A DNA stretch of 64,000 nt, taken from contig NZ_AP022842.1 of NCBI RefSeq assembly GCF_011398925.1, positions 3,026,001-3,090,000 of the forward strand. Reading direction: 5' to 3'. Each line of letters opens with the position of its first letter. Position 1 is the first letter of the stretch. The notes under the pieces were generated by a model. It was given only the letters and a program-made list of their open reading frames with translations, was not told the DNA's origin and searched no databases. A program made the position numbers and the translations under genes. Positions 53,044-63,044 of this stretch are shown here, one piece after another. The DNA comes from Bacillus sp. KH172YL63. GTDB taxonomy: Bacteria; Bacillota; Bacilli; Bacillales; Bacillaceae_B.

Positions 53044-55932
53044 CTACCACCTTCCATCGATGCTTCCATCTCCGTTACCAGGATTCTCACCTTCATCAGA
53101 TACCACTTCGAATATTGCAGTGGCTTTAATGTCTGGGTTCGCATCGGACGTCACCGTGATGGTCGTGACGCCTACATTTTCGGGAACCACTTTCCATTCC
53201 CCATTTTCTTTGATGATCTTCACTACGCCATTTCCTGTATCCGTGACGCTTTTAATCGCTTTATTGGTAGCATTCGTTGGGTTAAACAAGAGATTCGAAT
53301 ACACGTCCATCTCATCACCTTCGAGCAGCAGCGTGTATTTCGACTTATCAAAATCCATGCTATTGAGCTCGACGAATCTGGATTTCACAATGACACGGAT
53401 CAATTTTTTGTATCGCCCATTCAAGATCGACACTTCAACCGTGTCCTCACCAGGGGATAATCCGGTCAGTCTGTTTTCCTTGCTACTCACATCTTTGCTG
53501 TATGCAGCATTGATGAACTTGTCGCGTCCAGGAAGGACATTTACAGCATAATTCTCATTCGGCCTTCCAAACGGGAAGATATCGATGTCGAATGACTTCG
53601 TTTCTCCTACGTATAGTTCGATAAGGGAAGGCACAGAGATTAAATTCTCGCCTTCAATCGAGACCGTTTTGGAGACGACCGCACCTTCGACTGCGAATCC
53701 TCCATTCGCCCTCACCTGCACTTCATTCTTTCCGATCTTATCAAGGAGCTTTTCTTCCCCGAGACTGATGCCGGCCCATCCGCTTAAGAGTTCATCCTCA
53801 TTTAGGATGCGATATTCATACGTTACACCGGCACCCGGCACGCCTCTTGAAAGAATGAACAGTGCTTCGTTTGAAATCGTTGAACGGTCTGCCAATACAT
53901 TTTTAGTAACGCCATCCTTCAGCGTCAGTTCAGGGATGAATGACAACACAGCCCCCGTTCCATCCTTATACGTAATAGCAAGTTGTGTGGAAGAGCTTGT
54001 TAGCGCCTTTACAGCAGTATTCGGGAATGTATTGTTCACACCCGGTTCAAGAACGGCTGTCACATTCTCTGAAAGGAGCTGGACCCTTACCTTCTTGATC
54101 GTTCCGTTCGCATAACCGTCGTAGGCATATTCAATCAGGTTATGGAACTGTCGCGTCCTTACTTTCGCACTGATTTCACTTTGATTGGGATTTAAGTTAC
54201 TGCTTACTTTTTGTCCGTATCTTGAATCTACATAATACACTTTCGCCTGAGGCATCTTCACATTATTGACAGCCCAGACAGCCTTTAAGCTGACAGGGAT
54301 GTTCAGGGTGGCTTGGGAGAACCTGCCGTTATCAAACGTCATTCTTTGCGATAACTTGATGACAGCCGTTCGTTGTCCGTTGATATTCTCGATCGTGATC
54401 CCGGTTCCCTCATTCATCTCCACTCCGTCTGGCAATGGTTGATGAATCGTGATCTCACTAATCTCCCCTTTGGCTTTAGGGTTTACGAGTCCACCAAAGT
54501 TCAGCTGATAGACACCTGAAAACTTATTCGTCTCTTTCCCCTGTTCAATGATTAAGTTAAACAGTTCCTGATTGATTTTACTGAGTTCGAGCATACCGGT
54601 GACAGAAGCAGGTGCATCATCCTTCACTTCGATCGTAACGGATTTTTTGGCCGTATTTCTCCATGCCGTTTCTTCTGCCGTCTTAAATTGGATTTTCATA
54701 TCTTTGAAAAGATATGATCCCTTTGTCGAAAATTCAACTGGAAGGGAAATCGTGATCGGCGTCGGTGCTCCCTGTCCTACTTCATACACACTTGAAAACG
54801 GAATGTATACCGTATGATTGACAACTTTATATTGATTGCGGTCAACAGATACATTTTCAGGTAAAGGGACGACTACTTCCCCGTCCAATTTAACCGAGTT
54901 CAACTTATTGGCTAGCTTTTCAAATGCATCGGATACGCTTCCTTCACTTGCCTTGATGAAGCTTCCCGACGTCTGGCCTGCAAGCATTTCGAGGTATCTG
55001 TCGTCGAGGTCACCTTCCCCGTAGCCAAGGGTGTGCATGGTGATTCTGTCATTATAGATTTCCTTCGACACCTCTAGCCCTTTTTGTTTGATCAGCGCCT
55101 GCATCTGCTGGCTGTTGGTCTCCACATCTGCCGGGTTGTACCAGCCGGCATTGAACGACGTGCCGTCCATCGAGAATGTTTTGACATATAAAGATTTCAG
55201 CTTGCTGTTATCAGGCGAATATATTTTGTGTTGCCATTTATTATAGTTATATTTGTATTGATAATCATAGATGACCTGCTGATCGCTTTCGACGACACCG
55301 GTTTCACCGCAGAAAATCCAAACCGGTTTGATACATATCTCTTTCTTTACCTTGTCTATCGAAGAAGCAATCATCGGCTGTCCGTCGGTTAAGAACACGA
55401 TATACTTTTCATTAGGTGAATTTCTCAGCATATCCTTTGCTGCCCTTAAAGGGTCAGTATAGTTGGTTCCGCCACCGGCAGTCGTGTATAACATGGAAGT
55501 TTTAATCGCTGTGAGGTCATTGCTTAGCGGAAGTATCGTTTCAACTTCTGAAGAAAATGTGATGAGTGAAAAGCGGTCGTTTCTTTGTTTGTTTTTCTCG
55601 AAGAATTGAACAGCATTGGTAAGGCCGTTCTTTGCATTTTGCATTTTATCTTTTGTATTGTTCATGGAACCCGATTTATCAAATACGAAAACAACATCGA
55701 TTGGCGGGCGGTTTGTTTCTTTCACTTCCCCGGAAGGCACGATATTGAAATCCAAAGATGCCTTTGCATTTCCGTCAACCGGCTTGACGATCACTTCCTG
55801 GGATGGAGTCACATTGAAGTTCACACTCAAATCTGCATTCCCGGCGGCATATGTAGTGGTTGAATGAAATAATAGTGCAAGAAACAACATTAACAACGGA
55901 ATTTTTGGCTGAATTCTCATAATATCCCTCAT
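53044..55932 (-). CDS. Secreted von Willebrand factor A protein, candidate pilus tip adhesin
   Basis: A 962-residue exported protein. The signal peptide covers about residues 1-29 (LLMLFLALLFHSTTTYAA). A vWA domain (about 76-345) has the metal site DKSGS at 85-89, Thr156 in GGGTNY and Asp183 in LTDGQ, so the MIDAS is complete. An insertion holds Cys200 and Cys208. Then come beta-rich domains and a C-terminal Ig-like Big domain (about 865-945; NVGVTTITVTSDANPDIKATAIF). There is no LPxTG anchor. vWA proteins act as type IV pilus tip adhesins in streptococci, and its position next to the minor prepilins suggests the same. An ATG at residue 5 is an alternative start. Confidence 0.85.
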   Translation of the reverse strand: MRDIMRIQPKIPLLMLFLALLFHSTTTYAAGNADLSVNFNVTPSQEVIVKPVDGNAKASLDFNIVPSGEVKETNRPPIDVVFVFDKSGSMNNTKDKMQNAKNGLTNAVQFFEKNKQRNDRFSLITFSSEVETILPLSNDLTAIKTSMLYTTAGGGTNYTDPLRAAKDMLRNSPNEKYIVFLTDGQPMIASSIDKVKKEICIKPVWIFCGETGVVESDQQVIYDYQYKYNYNKWQHKIYSPDNSKLKSLYVKTFSMDGTSFNAGWYNPADVETNSQQMQALIKQKGLEVSKEIYNDRITMHTLGYGEGDLDDRYLEMLAGQTSGSFIKASEGSVSDAFEKLANKLNSVKLDGEVVVPLPENVSVDRNQYKVVNHTVYIPFSSVYEVGQGAPTPITISLPVEFSTKGSYLFKDMKIQFKTAEETAWRNTAKKSVTIEVKDDAPASVTGMLELSKINQELFNLIIEQGKETNKFSGVYQLNFGGLVNPKAKGEISEITIHQPLPDGVEMNEGTGITIENINGQRTAVIKLSQRMTFDNGRFSQATLNIPVSLKAVWAVNNVKMPQAKVYYVDSRYGQKVSSNLNPNQSEISAKVRTRQFHNLIEYAYDGYANGTIKKVRVQLLSENVTAVLEPGVNNTFPNTAVKALTSSSTQLAITYKDGTGAVLSFIPELTLKDGVTKNVLADRSTISNEALFILSRGVPGAGVTYEYRILNEDELLSGWAGISLGEEKLLDKIGKNEVQVRANGGFAVEGAVVSKTVSIEGENLISVPSLIELYVGETKSFDIDIFPFGRPNENYAVNVLPGRDKFINAAYSKDVSSKENRLTGLSPGEDTVEVSILNGRYKKLIRVIVKSRFVELNSMDFDKSKYTLLLEGDEMDVYSNLLFNPTNATNKAIKSVTDTGNGVVKIIKENGEWKVVPENVGVTTITVTSDANPDIKATAIFEVVSDEGENPGNGDGSIDGRW

Positions 55933-56050
55933 TTTGGTTATCCTATAATGCTTTCATTATATCAATCTTGAAACTATTTTAATAGGACTTACTGCTCAAT
56001 AACGGAGATTTTTGTCAAATATATTTGCGAATGAACAATCTGGCTCTCCA

Positions 56051-56420
56051 CTTTATATAAAAGGCTGTATTCGTGAACATTGTGGCTTTTAAAAAGCGAG
56101 ATGCGGTTGATTTCCGCTCCAGATGCTCGCTTTCCGCGGGGATGGCGGTGAGCCTCCTCGGACTGCGTCCTGCGGGGTCTCACCTGTCCATCAGTTCCCG
56201 CAGGAGTCGAGCATCTTCCGCTCCAATCAACCATCGAAGATAAAAACCATAAATTCACTGGATTAATTCATCTTCTGAATAGTAGTAATCATCGTCATTC
56301 AAATACAATGCCATTGATTCATTGCTATGGCAATTTTTTATTCCAAAGTCTCAAATTATCGGATGCTCACATTAACGTCTACTAATAGCAACAATCTATA
56401 CGAAAAGAGTCATATAAAAA
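56051..56420. repeat. Copy 2 of the ~370 bp repeat
   Basis: It matches 13514-13880 in the same orientation, most closely from 56090 to 56255. Arms GGTTGATT...AATCAACC, AGATGCTCG...CGAGCATCT and CGCGGG...CCCGC pair around an inner GGTGAG/CTCACC hairpin. This copy keeps pairings that copy 1 has lost. Its right end touches the T-tract of the GGDEF gene terminator. It accounts for most of the gene-free stretch 55933-56453. Confidence 0.87.
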
Positions 56421-56450
56421 GGATGTCTACTGCATGAATAGACATCCTTT
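56416..56450 (-). terminator. Intrinsic terminator downstream of the GGDEF gene
   Basis: On the minus strand AAAGGATGTCTAT and TAGACATCCTTTTTAT form a 12 bp stem with T-tract, abutting the repeat. Confidence 0.88.
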
Positions 56451-56453
56451 CTA

Positions 56454-58166
56454 TTATTTTGCGTATTGTGCCACCCGGTTCCGTCCGGCCTGTTTGGCAC
56501 CGGTGTAGAGGGCCCGGTCGGCGTGGCGGATGAGTGCCATCGTATCGTCTGCGTCTTCAGGCGCGGACGCCACCCCGATGCTTGCGGTGATGCGCACCAT
56601 CATCTTCCTGTTCGATTCATCCAGGCTGTCATGAAGGGTGAACGGCTGGTTCGCAATCTTGCTTCTGACAAGCTCGGCGATGCACAGTGCTTCCTGCCGT
56701 TCGACATCAGGAAGGAGGATGATGAATTCTTCCCCTCCGTATCTTGCTACCGTCCCCTTTTTATCAATCAATGCCAGCAGGCGGTTGGCGAGCTCGATCA
56801 GGATTTCATTCCCACTCTGATGACCATAGTTATCATTAATGACTTTAAAATGGTCCAGGTCAAGCATGATGAGTGACAGGCTTTTCCGTTTTCCCGCTTC
56901 GAGGTTGTTGAACTCCATGGAAAGAAGATCTTCGAAATAGCGGTAGTTGTAGAGTCCGGTGAGGGCACAGCGTTCACTGTTCCGCTTCGTCCTCTCATGA
57001 TGCCTTGCATTGGCGATCGCGATCCCGAAATAGGAACAGAGGATATCGACAATCATTAGCTGATACTTTTCGTATGCTTTCTTTTTCGATGAAGCAAGGA
57101 GGAGGATCCCCCTCACCTTCTGGCTTCTGACGATCGGTACACATAGTACGCTTTCCACTCCATCCGGCATGTACCCTTCCACGATATCAGACCATTCAGC
57201 ACGGCATGTGTACATGACGGACTTCCCTGATTCCCAGACGGCACCACTGATTCCTTGATTTTTCCTGAGGGGGAGTAGGTTGTTCGATTTCATCTCTCCG
57301 TTTTCGACCCTGCGCAGAAGCACCAGTTCCTCTTCATGGCAATCAAGTATGTACGCATATTCCACCGGAAGGGTTTCGATGATTTTCTCTATGAAAATAT
57401 CAAGCACTTCCTTCACCTTCAGGCTCTCTGTCAGCTGATGCCCGATTTCTCCCGCCTTCTGAAGATACTCATTGATCTTTTCAGATGAATTATAAAGCTT
57501 CAAAGTGATCGAAAGGCTGATGAACGGGATACCGATCAGCAGGGATGCGAAGGCGCCAAGTTGAAAGGTTAAATAATAGAGTGACAGGGATAGCGGGAAC
57601 ATGATCATATTGGCCATGAAATCCCACGCAAAGTCCTTTGTGTAAAAGCGGACATCATGGTTTGCCACGTAATGGTGATACAAAAGCAGCAGAACTTGAT
57701 TGACCATGATCGATGCGACCTGATAGCCGAGTATCGGAAGGATCAAATCACCGATATCCCTCATTCCGACGTCTCCGCCGAGGATGAAATAAAGAACCCC
57801 GCTCACGCATGATACGATGAAAAACATCAGGGAATTAAGCGGAACCCTGTGCCAATCAATCTTTGATACTTTCAGCTTGATGAGCAAAGGGATAATCGAA
57901 AATTGCATGAGGATGATCTCAACAAATAGTCCATATTTGATAAAACCGACAAGTGTCACCCATTGAATGAAGAAGATGGTAGACCCGTTGATCACAATGG
58001 GCATGAGCGGGATCACAGCAGCAAAAGCAAGGAGGCTGATGAGCTCCAGCTTATTTCCTGCAATATTTTCAGGCGGACAATAGTGATAAGTGATAAATAA
58101 TCCTGCAGGTACAACCACAAGCCACGCCAGCAAGATATACAGCTGTTTCTTTTTGGATAAGGTCAT
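56454..58166 (-). CDS. Membrane GAF-GGDEF diguanylate cyclase
   Basis: A 570-residue enzyme that makes cyclic di-GMP. The N-terminal ~200 residues hold about eight hydrophobic helices, a membrane sensory module. A GAF domain follows (about 225-375; ISGAVWESGKSVMYTCRAEW, VLCVPIVRSQKVRGILLL). The C-terminal GGDEF domain starts ALTGLYNYRYFEDLL and contains the active site RYGGEEFIILLPD. No RxxD inhibitory site is seen five residues before GGEEF. I use ATG 58166, with GGGGGAT upstream. Its closeness to the pilus genes suggests but does not prove control of pili. Confidence 0.93.
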   Translation of the reverse strand: MTLSKKKQLYILLAWLVVVPAGLFITYHYCPPENIAGNKLELISLLAFAAVIPLMPIVINGSTIFFIQWVTLVGFIKYGLFVEIILMQFSIIPLLIKLKVSKIDWHRVPLNSLMFFIVSCVSGVLYFILGGDVGMRDIGDLILPILGYQVASIMVNQVLLLLYHHYVANHDVRFYTKDFAWDFMANMIMFPLSLSLYYLTFQLGAFASLLIGIPFISLSITLKLYNSSEKINEYLQKAGEIGHQLTESLKVKEVLDIFIEKIIETLPVEYAYILDCHEEELVLLRRVENGEMKSNNLLPLRKNQGISGAVWESGKSVMYTCRAEWSDIVEGYMPDGVESVLCVPIVRSQKVRGILLLASSKKKAYEKYQLMIVDILCSYFGIAIANARHHERTKRNSERCALTGLYNYRYFEDLLSMEFNNLEAGKRKSLSLIMLDLDHFKVINDNYGHQSGNEILIELANRLLALIDKKGTVARYGGEEFIILLPDVERQEALCIAELVRSKIANQPFTLHDSLDESNRKMMVRITASIGVASAPEDADDTMALIRHADRALYTGAKQAGRNRVAQYAK

Positions 58167-58261
58167 CTTTATCCCCCATACGTATTCCATTTCAAATTAG
58201 TAAAAGTCGTAGTTAAATAGTCACAAGTTTAAGAATATTTTATCAAATACCCTCACTAAAG

Positions 58262-59578
58262 TCACTTATTATTTCTATAATTTTCAAGATATACAGACAG
58301 GAATGGCTTCACTTCTGAAAGAAAATAGAGGGATCCTGTCACGAGCAGCACTTCCTCACTGTGCATTTCCTGAACTTTCTTTTTCAAGTAGTCTTTCCAG
58401 TGAGGGACTTTCTCTTTATTTGGATGCGCCGATGCTTCATAAAGTTCTTCCGCTGATGCGACCCTTGGAAACTCAAAGGTCGTGAAAGCGATTTGATCTG
58501 CTGCAGCTCCCAATTGCGTGATCATCGGCTTCAGCTCTTTGTCGTGAAGGGCTGAAAAAAGGATCGATACTTTCTTATCTGTAAATCTCTCCCCGATTGT
58601 TTTCACCAGCGCCTTCACACCTTCCGGATTGTGAGCACCGTCGATATAGATTTGCGGATCATCCGACAATGCTTCCATCCTCCCTGGCCACGTTGCTTTC
58701 ATCAAGCCAGACTTCCAGTTCTCCACGTCTGTATCGAATCCTTCTGTTTCCTTCAGGAGCTCAACCACTTTGAGGGCGATCGCCGCATTATTGATCTGGT
58801 GCGTCCCCAGCATGGACAGCTCATAAACTTCAGTGCGTACCCGTGAACTGAACTGGAACCGTTCTCCCTTTTCAAGCAGCGCGACCCGCTCTGCTGAAAA
58901 AGCATCCCCAAGTTCGAAAAGCTCACTGCCCATTTCGGCCGCTCTTTTTCTGATTACCGACTTCGCTTCCGGCTGATCCACCCCTGAAATGACCGGCACG
59001 TTCTTTTTAATGATACCGGCTTTTTCATAAGAGATGTCTTCAAGTGAATTGCCCAGGAACTGCATATGATCAAGCCCGATACTCGTGATGACCGAAACCA
59101 TCGGTGTGATGACATTCGTCGAATCCAGTCTGCCCCCAAGGCCGACTTCGTAAAGGACGAGATCAACCAAGTTCATTTCAGCAAAATAATAGAAGCTCAT
59201 GGCCGTAATGATTTCAAATTCAGACGGTCCACCCCATTTAGTGTGTTCCATTGCCTCTGCAATTGGCTTAATCTTTTCAACCAGCTCGGTGAGCGCTTCA
59301 TCTGAAACAGGTTGCCCATTGACGCTGATTCTCTCATTGAAGCGCTCGAAATAAGGGGAAGTGAACGTCCCCACCGTGTAGCCTGACTCTTCGAGGATAT
59401 GGCGGACGTAGGTGACGGTTGATCCCTTTCCGTTCGTCCCGCCGATATGGACCGTTCTCAGCTTTTCATGAGGGTTGCCCAGTTCTTTCAATAAATGATT
59501 CATCCGCTGAAGGCCAGGCTTGATTCCCAGTCTCAGCCTGGAATGGATCCACTCCACTGCTTGTTCATAGGTTAGCAT
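58262..59578 (-). CDS. folC: Folylpolyglutamate synthase/dihydrofolate synthase
   Basis: A Mur-ligase-type enzyme adding glutamate to folates. The P-loop HIGGTNGKGSTVTYVR, the family segment GTFTSPYFERFNERI, the central EVGLGGRLDSTNVI with GLDHMQFLGN, and the C-terminal domain start DGAHNPEGVKAL are all present. Length is 438 residues. Start ATG 59578 with GGGAGTG upstream. It lies downstream of valS, the usual Bacillus order. Confidence 0.96.
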   Translation of the reverse strand: MLTYEQAVEWIHSRLRLGIKPGLQRMNHLLKELGNPHEKLRTVHIGGTNGKGSTVTYVRHILEESGYTVGTFTSPYFERFNERISVNGQPVSDEALTELVEKIKPIAEAMEHTKWGGPSEFEIITAMSFYYFAEMNLVDLVLYEVGLGGRLDSTNVITPMVSVITSIGLDHMQFLGNSLEDISYEKAGIIKKNVPVISGVDQPEAKSVIRKRAAEMGSELFELGDAFSAERVALLEKGERFQFSSRVRTEVYELSMLGTHQINNAAIALKVVELLKETEGFDTDVENWKSGLMKATWPGRMEALSDDPQIYIDGAHNPEGVKALVKTIGERFTDKKVSILFSALHDKELKPMITQLGAAADQIAFTTFEFPRVASAEELYEASAHPNKEKVPHWKDYLKKKVQEMHSEEVLLVTGSLYFLSEVKPFLSVYLENYRNNK

Positions 59579-59605
59579 GTGCTTCACTCCCATTATTATC
59601 ATGAA

Positions 59606-59686
59606 AAAAGAGGGCTTTTTCCAGTATGGATCAGGAGATACTGCCTCTCCCGATCCATCCTGAAACCAATAGCCCTCGTCTTACCC
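59606..59686 (-). terminator. Terminator between valS and folC
   Basis: On the minus strand GAGGGCT...AGCCCTC enclose a second pairing GGATGGATC...GATCCAT; TTTTTTC follows. It should end most valS transcripts. Confidence 0.75.
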
Positions 59687-59703
59687 TTTATACTCAGCAG
59701 GTT

Positions 59704-62355
59704 TTATACTGATTTTAGTTCTTCAATTCTTGCTTTTACTGTTGCCTGCTTTTCAAGATAATCTTTTTCTTTTGCTTTTTCCTCATCTACTACGTTTTGA
59801 GGGGCTTTGCTGACAAATTTCTCGTTGTTCAGCTTGCCTTGAACGCGGGATACTTCCTTCGTCCATTTTTCCAGTTCTTTCTCAAGACGGGCAACTTCTT
59901 CCTCAATATTGATCAAGCCTTCTAATGGAAGGAATAAGTCTACTCCGGTCACGACGGCTGTCATCGCTTTTTCAGGCGCTTCTAAATCTGTACCCATTTC
60001 AAGCTTCTCAGGATTACAGAATTTCTCGATATACGCCTGGTTTCTTTCGATGATACCGAGCGTACGGGCATCCTTCGCTTTCAACATTAAATTGATCTGC
60101 TTGCTCATCGGTGTGTTCACTTCAGAACGTACGTTACGAACCGCGCGGATGATGTCGACAAGAAGCTTCATTTCTTCAGCTGCTTCGTTGTCTGTAAACT
60201 CATCTTGAACCGTCGGCCATGCTGCGATCGTAATGGATTCGCCTTCATGCGGCAAGTTCTGCCATATTTCCTCGGTAATAAACGGCATGAATGGGTGAAG
60301 AAGTCTCATTGTGTTGTCGAGAACATAAGCAAGAATCGAACGTGTCGTTTTCTTAGCTGCTTCATCCTCTCCATACAGAGGCAGTTTCGCCATTTCAATA
60401 TACCAGTCACAGAAGTCATCCCAGATGAAGTTGTAAAGAAGTCGGCCCACTTCACCAAACTCATATCGGTCAGCCAAACGAGTCACATTTTCTATCGTTT
60501 CATTCAGGCGGGTAAGGATCCACTTGTCGGCAACCGACTTTTCACCTGAAAGATCGATTTCTTCGTATGTCATGCCATCCATATTCATCAGGGCGAATCG
60601 GGAAGCGTTCCAGATCTTATTCGCGAAGTTCCAAACAGATTCCACTTTTTCAAATGAGAAGCGAAGATCCTGTCCTGGTGAACTTCCGGTTGTCAGGAAG
60701 TAACGGAGGGAATCGGATCCGTACTTTTCGATGACATCCATTGGGTCTACACCGTTTCCTAGTGATTTACTCATCTTACGTCCTTCTGCATCGCGGACCA
60801 AACCATGAATGAGAACATCTTTGAATGGTCTTTCTCCGGTGAACTCCAACCCTTGGAAAATCATCCGCGATACCCAGAAGCCAATAATATCGTACCCTGT
60901 AACAAGTGTGTTCGTTGGGTAATAACGCTTAAAGTCTTCTGCATCCAGATCAGGCCAGCCCATCGTTGAGAATGGCCATAATGCCGAACTGAACCAGGTA
61001 TCCAACACGTCTTCTTCCTGGGTCCAATTTTCGATATCTTCAGGTGCATCTTTCCCTACATACATTTCACCAGTTTCATTGTGGTACCATGCAGGGATTC
61101 TGTGTCCCCACCAAAGTTGACGGGAGATACACCAGTCACGGGTGTTTTCCATCCAGCGTAGGTAGGATGTTTCAAAACGTTCAGGAACAAAATTAACTTT
61201 GTTCTCACCTTCTTGAAGTTTAACCGCTTCTTCTGCCAATGTGTCCATTTTAACGAACCATTGAGTAGAAAGATAAGGCTCAACCACCGCTCCGCTTCGC
61301 TCAGAATGTCCAACCGAATGCATATGCTCTTCGATTTTGAAGAGGACGCCTGCGTCTTGAAGGTCCTTCACGATCTGCTTACGGCAGTCAAAACGATCCA
61401 TGCCGTTATATTTGTCTGCTTTTTCGTTCATCGTCCCGTCTTCGTTCATCACAAGGATGCGTTCCAGGTTATGACGGTTTCCGATTTCAAAGTCATTCGG
61501 GTCATGAGCTGGTGTGATTTTCACCGCTCCGGATCCGAATTCCATATCCACATAATCGTCGCCGACGATCGGGATTTCACGGCCAACGATTGGAAGTGTC
61601 ACGGTCTTTCCGATCAGATGCTTGTAGCGGTCGTCTTCCGGATGTACCGCTACGGCAGTATCTCCGAGCATCGTTTCCGGACGGGTTGTGGCAATTTCGA
61701 TATGTCCGCTTCCATCAGCCAATGGATATCTCATATGATAGAACGCGCCTTGAACGTCTTTATGGATAACCTCGATGTCAGAAAGGGCCGTCTTCGTTGC
61801 AGGGTCCCAGTTGATGATGTATTCGCCGCGGTAGATCAATCCTTTTTTATAAAGGTCGATGAATACCTTCTGAACTGCGTCAGATAATCCTTCGTCAAGC
61901 GTAAAGCGCTCACGGCTGTAGTCAAGACCGAGTCCTACCTTCGCCCACTGTGCCCGGATATGCTCTGCATATTCTTCCTTCCACTTCCACGTTTCTTCAA
62001 CGAACTTTTCACGGCCAAGGTCGTAGCGTGAAATCCCCTGATTGCGGAGTTTTTCGTCCACTTTTGCCTGTGTGGCGATACCTGCGTGGTCCATTCCAGG
62101 AAGCCAAAGGACATCATAGCCCTGCATCCGCTTCATTCTTGTCAGGATATCCTGAAGCGCCGTGTCCCAGGCATGACCCAGGTGAAGCTTTCCGGTTACG
62201 TTCGGAGGAGGAATGACGATTGTATACGGCTCCTTCTCCTTGTCGTTTGCTGCTTCGAAGTATTTTCCTTCAAGCCACCATTTGTATCTGCCTTGTTCAA
62301 TCGCATTCGGATCGTATTTCGTCGGCATCGATAATTGTTGATCTTGCGTTTCCAT
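59704..62355 (-). CDS. valS: Valyl-tRNA synthetase
   Basis: A class I synthetase of 883 residues. The HIGH motif is [16 protein letters not shown] and the KMSKS motif is [14 protein letters not shown]. The editing domain (about 190-345) includes [18 protein letters not shown]. The C-terminal coiled-coil arm ([20 protein letters not shown]) binds tRNA. ATG 62355 follows TAGGAGG. Expression is controlled by the T-box leader upstream. Confidence 0.97.
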   Translation of the reverse strand: METQDQQLSMPTKYDPNAIEQGRYKWWLEGKYFEAANDKEKEPYTIVIPPPNVTGKLHLGHAWDTALQDILTRMKRMQGYDVLWLPGMDHAGIATQAKVDEKLRNQGISRYDLGREKFVEETWKWKEEYAEHIRAQWAKVGLGLDYSRERFTLDEGLSDAVQKVFIDLYKKGLIYRGEYIINWDPATKTALSDIEVIHKDVQGAFYHMRYPLADGSGHIEIATTRPETMLGDTAVAVHPEDDRYKHLIGKTVTLPIVGREIPIVGDDYVDMEFGSGAVKITPAHDPNDFEIGNRHNLERILVMNEDGTMNEKADKYNGMDRFDCRKQIVKDLQDAGVLFKIEEHMHSVGHSERSGAVVEPYLSTQWFVKMDTLAEEAVKLQEGENKVNFVPERFETSYLRWMENTRDWCISRQLWWGHRIPAWYHNETGEMYVGKDAPEDIENWTQEEDVLDTWFSSALWPFSTMGWPDLDAEDFKRYYPTNTLVTGYDIIGFWVSRMIFQGLEFTGERPFKDVLIHGLVRDAEGRKMSKSLGNGVDPMDVIEKYGSDSLRYFLTTGSSPGQDLRFSFEKVESVWNFANKIWNASRFALMNMDGMTYEEIDLSGEKSVADKWILTRLNETIENVTRLADRYEFGEVGRLLYNFIWDDFCDWYIEMAKLPLYGEDEAAKKTTRSILAYVLDNTMRLLHPFMPFITEEIWQNLPHEGESITIAAWPTVQDEFTDNEAAEEMKLLVDIIRAVRNVRSEVNTPMSKQINLMLKAKDARTLGIIERNQAYIEKFCNPEKLEMGTDLEAPEKAMTAVVTGVDLFLPLEGLINIEEEVARLEKELEKWTKEVSRVQGKLNNEKFVSKAPQNVVDEEKAKEKDYLEKQATVKARIEELKSV

Positions 62356-62405
62356 TGAAATTCCTCCTATATCATCGTATGAAATCATACACTTTTCTAA
62401 AAAAA

Positions 62406-62665
62406 TAAAAAAATCCCCCGTCCTGTAAAAGGACGAAGGATTCCATTCGCGGTACCACCTTTTTTCTCAGGAGAATACAGCCTCCTGAACGCTCGACTTC
62501 CATAACGGCTTCTAACCGGCTTCTACTACTGACATTCATAGAAACAGCTCCCCAGGCGACCTTCCATTGTCTTAACGTAGAAAATCTCTCAGCAAACGAT
62601 TTTCCTCTCTGAAAGTAAGGATCAATGTACTCTTCCTGTTCATTGCTTTTCGCATATTATTCAGT
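62406..62665 (-). ncRNA. T-box leader of valS
   Basis: A tRNA-sensing riboswitch. On the minus strand the order is: Stem I with AGAGAGG and GCTGAGAG loop motifs, a candidate specifier GUC (Val) at 62560-62558, the T-box sequence GGTGGTACCGCG (62459-62448), and a terminator GTCCTTTTACAGGAC plus T-tract ending at 62408. Uncharged tRNA-Val should favour the antiterminator and so raise valS expression. It fills most of the gene-free stretch 62356-62816. Confidence 0.93.
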
Positions 62666-62675
62666 TACTCATTAT

Positions 62676-62703
62676 AGTATAGGATAAGATAAACTTTCGT
62701 CAA
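62676..62703 (-). promoter_or_regulatory. Sigma-A type promoter of the valS transcript
   Basis: On the minus strand TTGACG (62703-62698) and TATACT (62681-62676) are 16 bases apart, immediately upstream of the T-box. Confidence 0.6.
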
Positions 62704-62816
62704 TCATTATTGGCATTTTTCATGAAAAATATTCAAATCGCCTATACCCGGCACCAATATGTATCGAAATCATAAGATAAAGTAGTGTAAATACCCAGGA
62801 AAGTGAGTGGACCACT

Positions 62817-63005
62817 TTGAAGAAAATCAATCAATATACCCTTCAGAAATGGATGGGAACCGCCCGGTTGATTTGTAAACAGTTCATCATCCCCTTTTCA
62901 ATTTTTCAAGGAATCAGGACCATTTTGCTCCCTACCACCTTTGATGTGCTCTTATTGACGCTTTTCATCGGCATCGGCCTTGCCATTTATTTCGACTGGA
63001 TTTAA
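62817..63005 (+). CDS. Small conserved-type membrane protein, unknown function
   Basis: A 62-residue protein with a basic amphipathic N-terminus (KKINQYTLQKWMGTARLICK) and two hydrophobic stretches (FIIPFSIFQGIRTILLP and FDVLLLTLFIGIGLAIYF). I believe similar short proteins occur beside valS in other bacilli, but I know no name or function. The start is TTG at 62817 with GGAAAGTGAG upstream. A terminator follows at once, supporting a real gene. Confidence 0.65.
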   Translation: MKKINQYTLQKWMGTARLICKQFIIPFSIFQGIRTILLPTTFDVLLLTLFIGIGLAIYFDWI

Positions 63006-63006
63006 T

Positions 63007-63044
63007 GGACCGACGAAATGGGGACATTCGTCAGTCCTTTTTTT
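63007..63044 (+). terminator. Terminator after the small membrane protein gene
   Basis: GGACCGACGAA and TTCGTCAGTCC pair with one bulge, followed by TTTTTTT. Confidence 0.82.

Noticed and set aside
55989..56258. 89-residue minus frame in repeat copy 2
   Set aside because: The frame is not kept in copy 1 and spans the inverted arms, so it is not a gene or a transposase.
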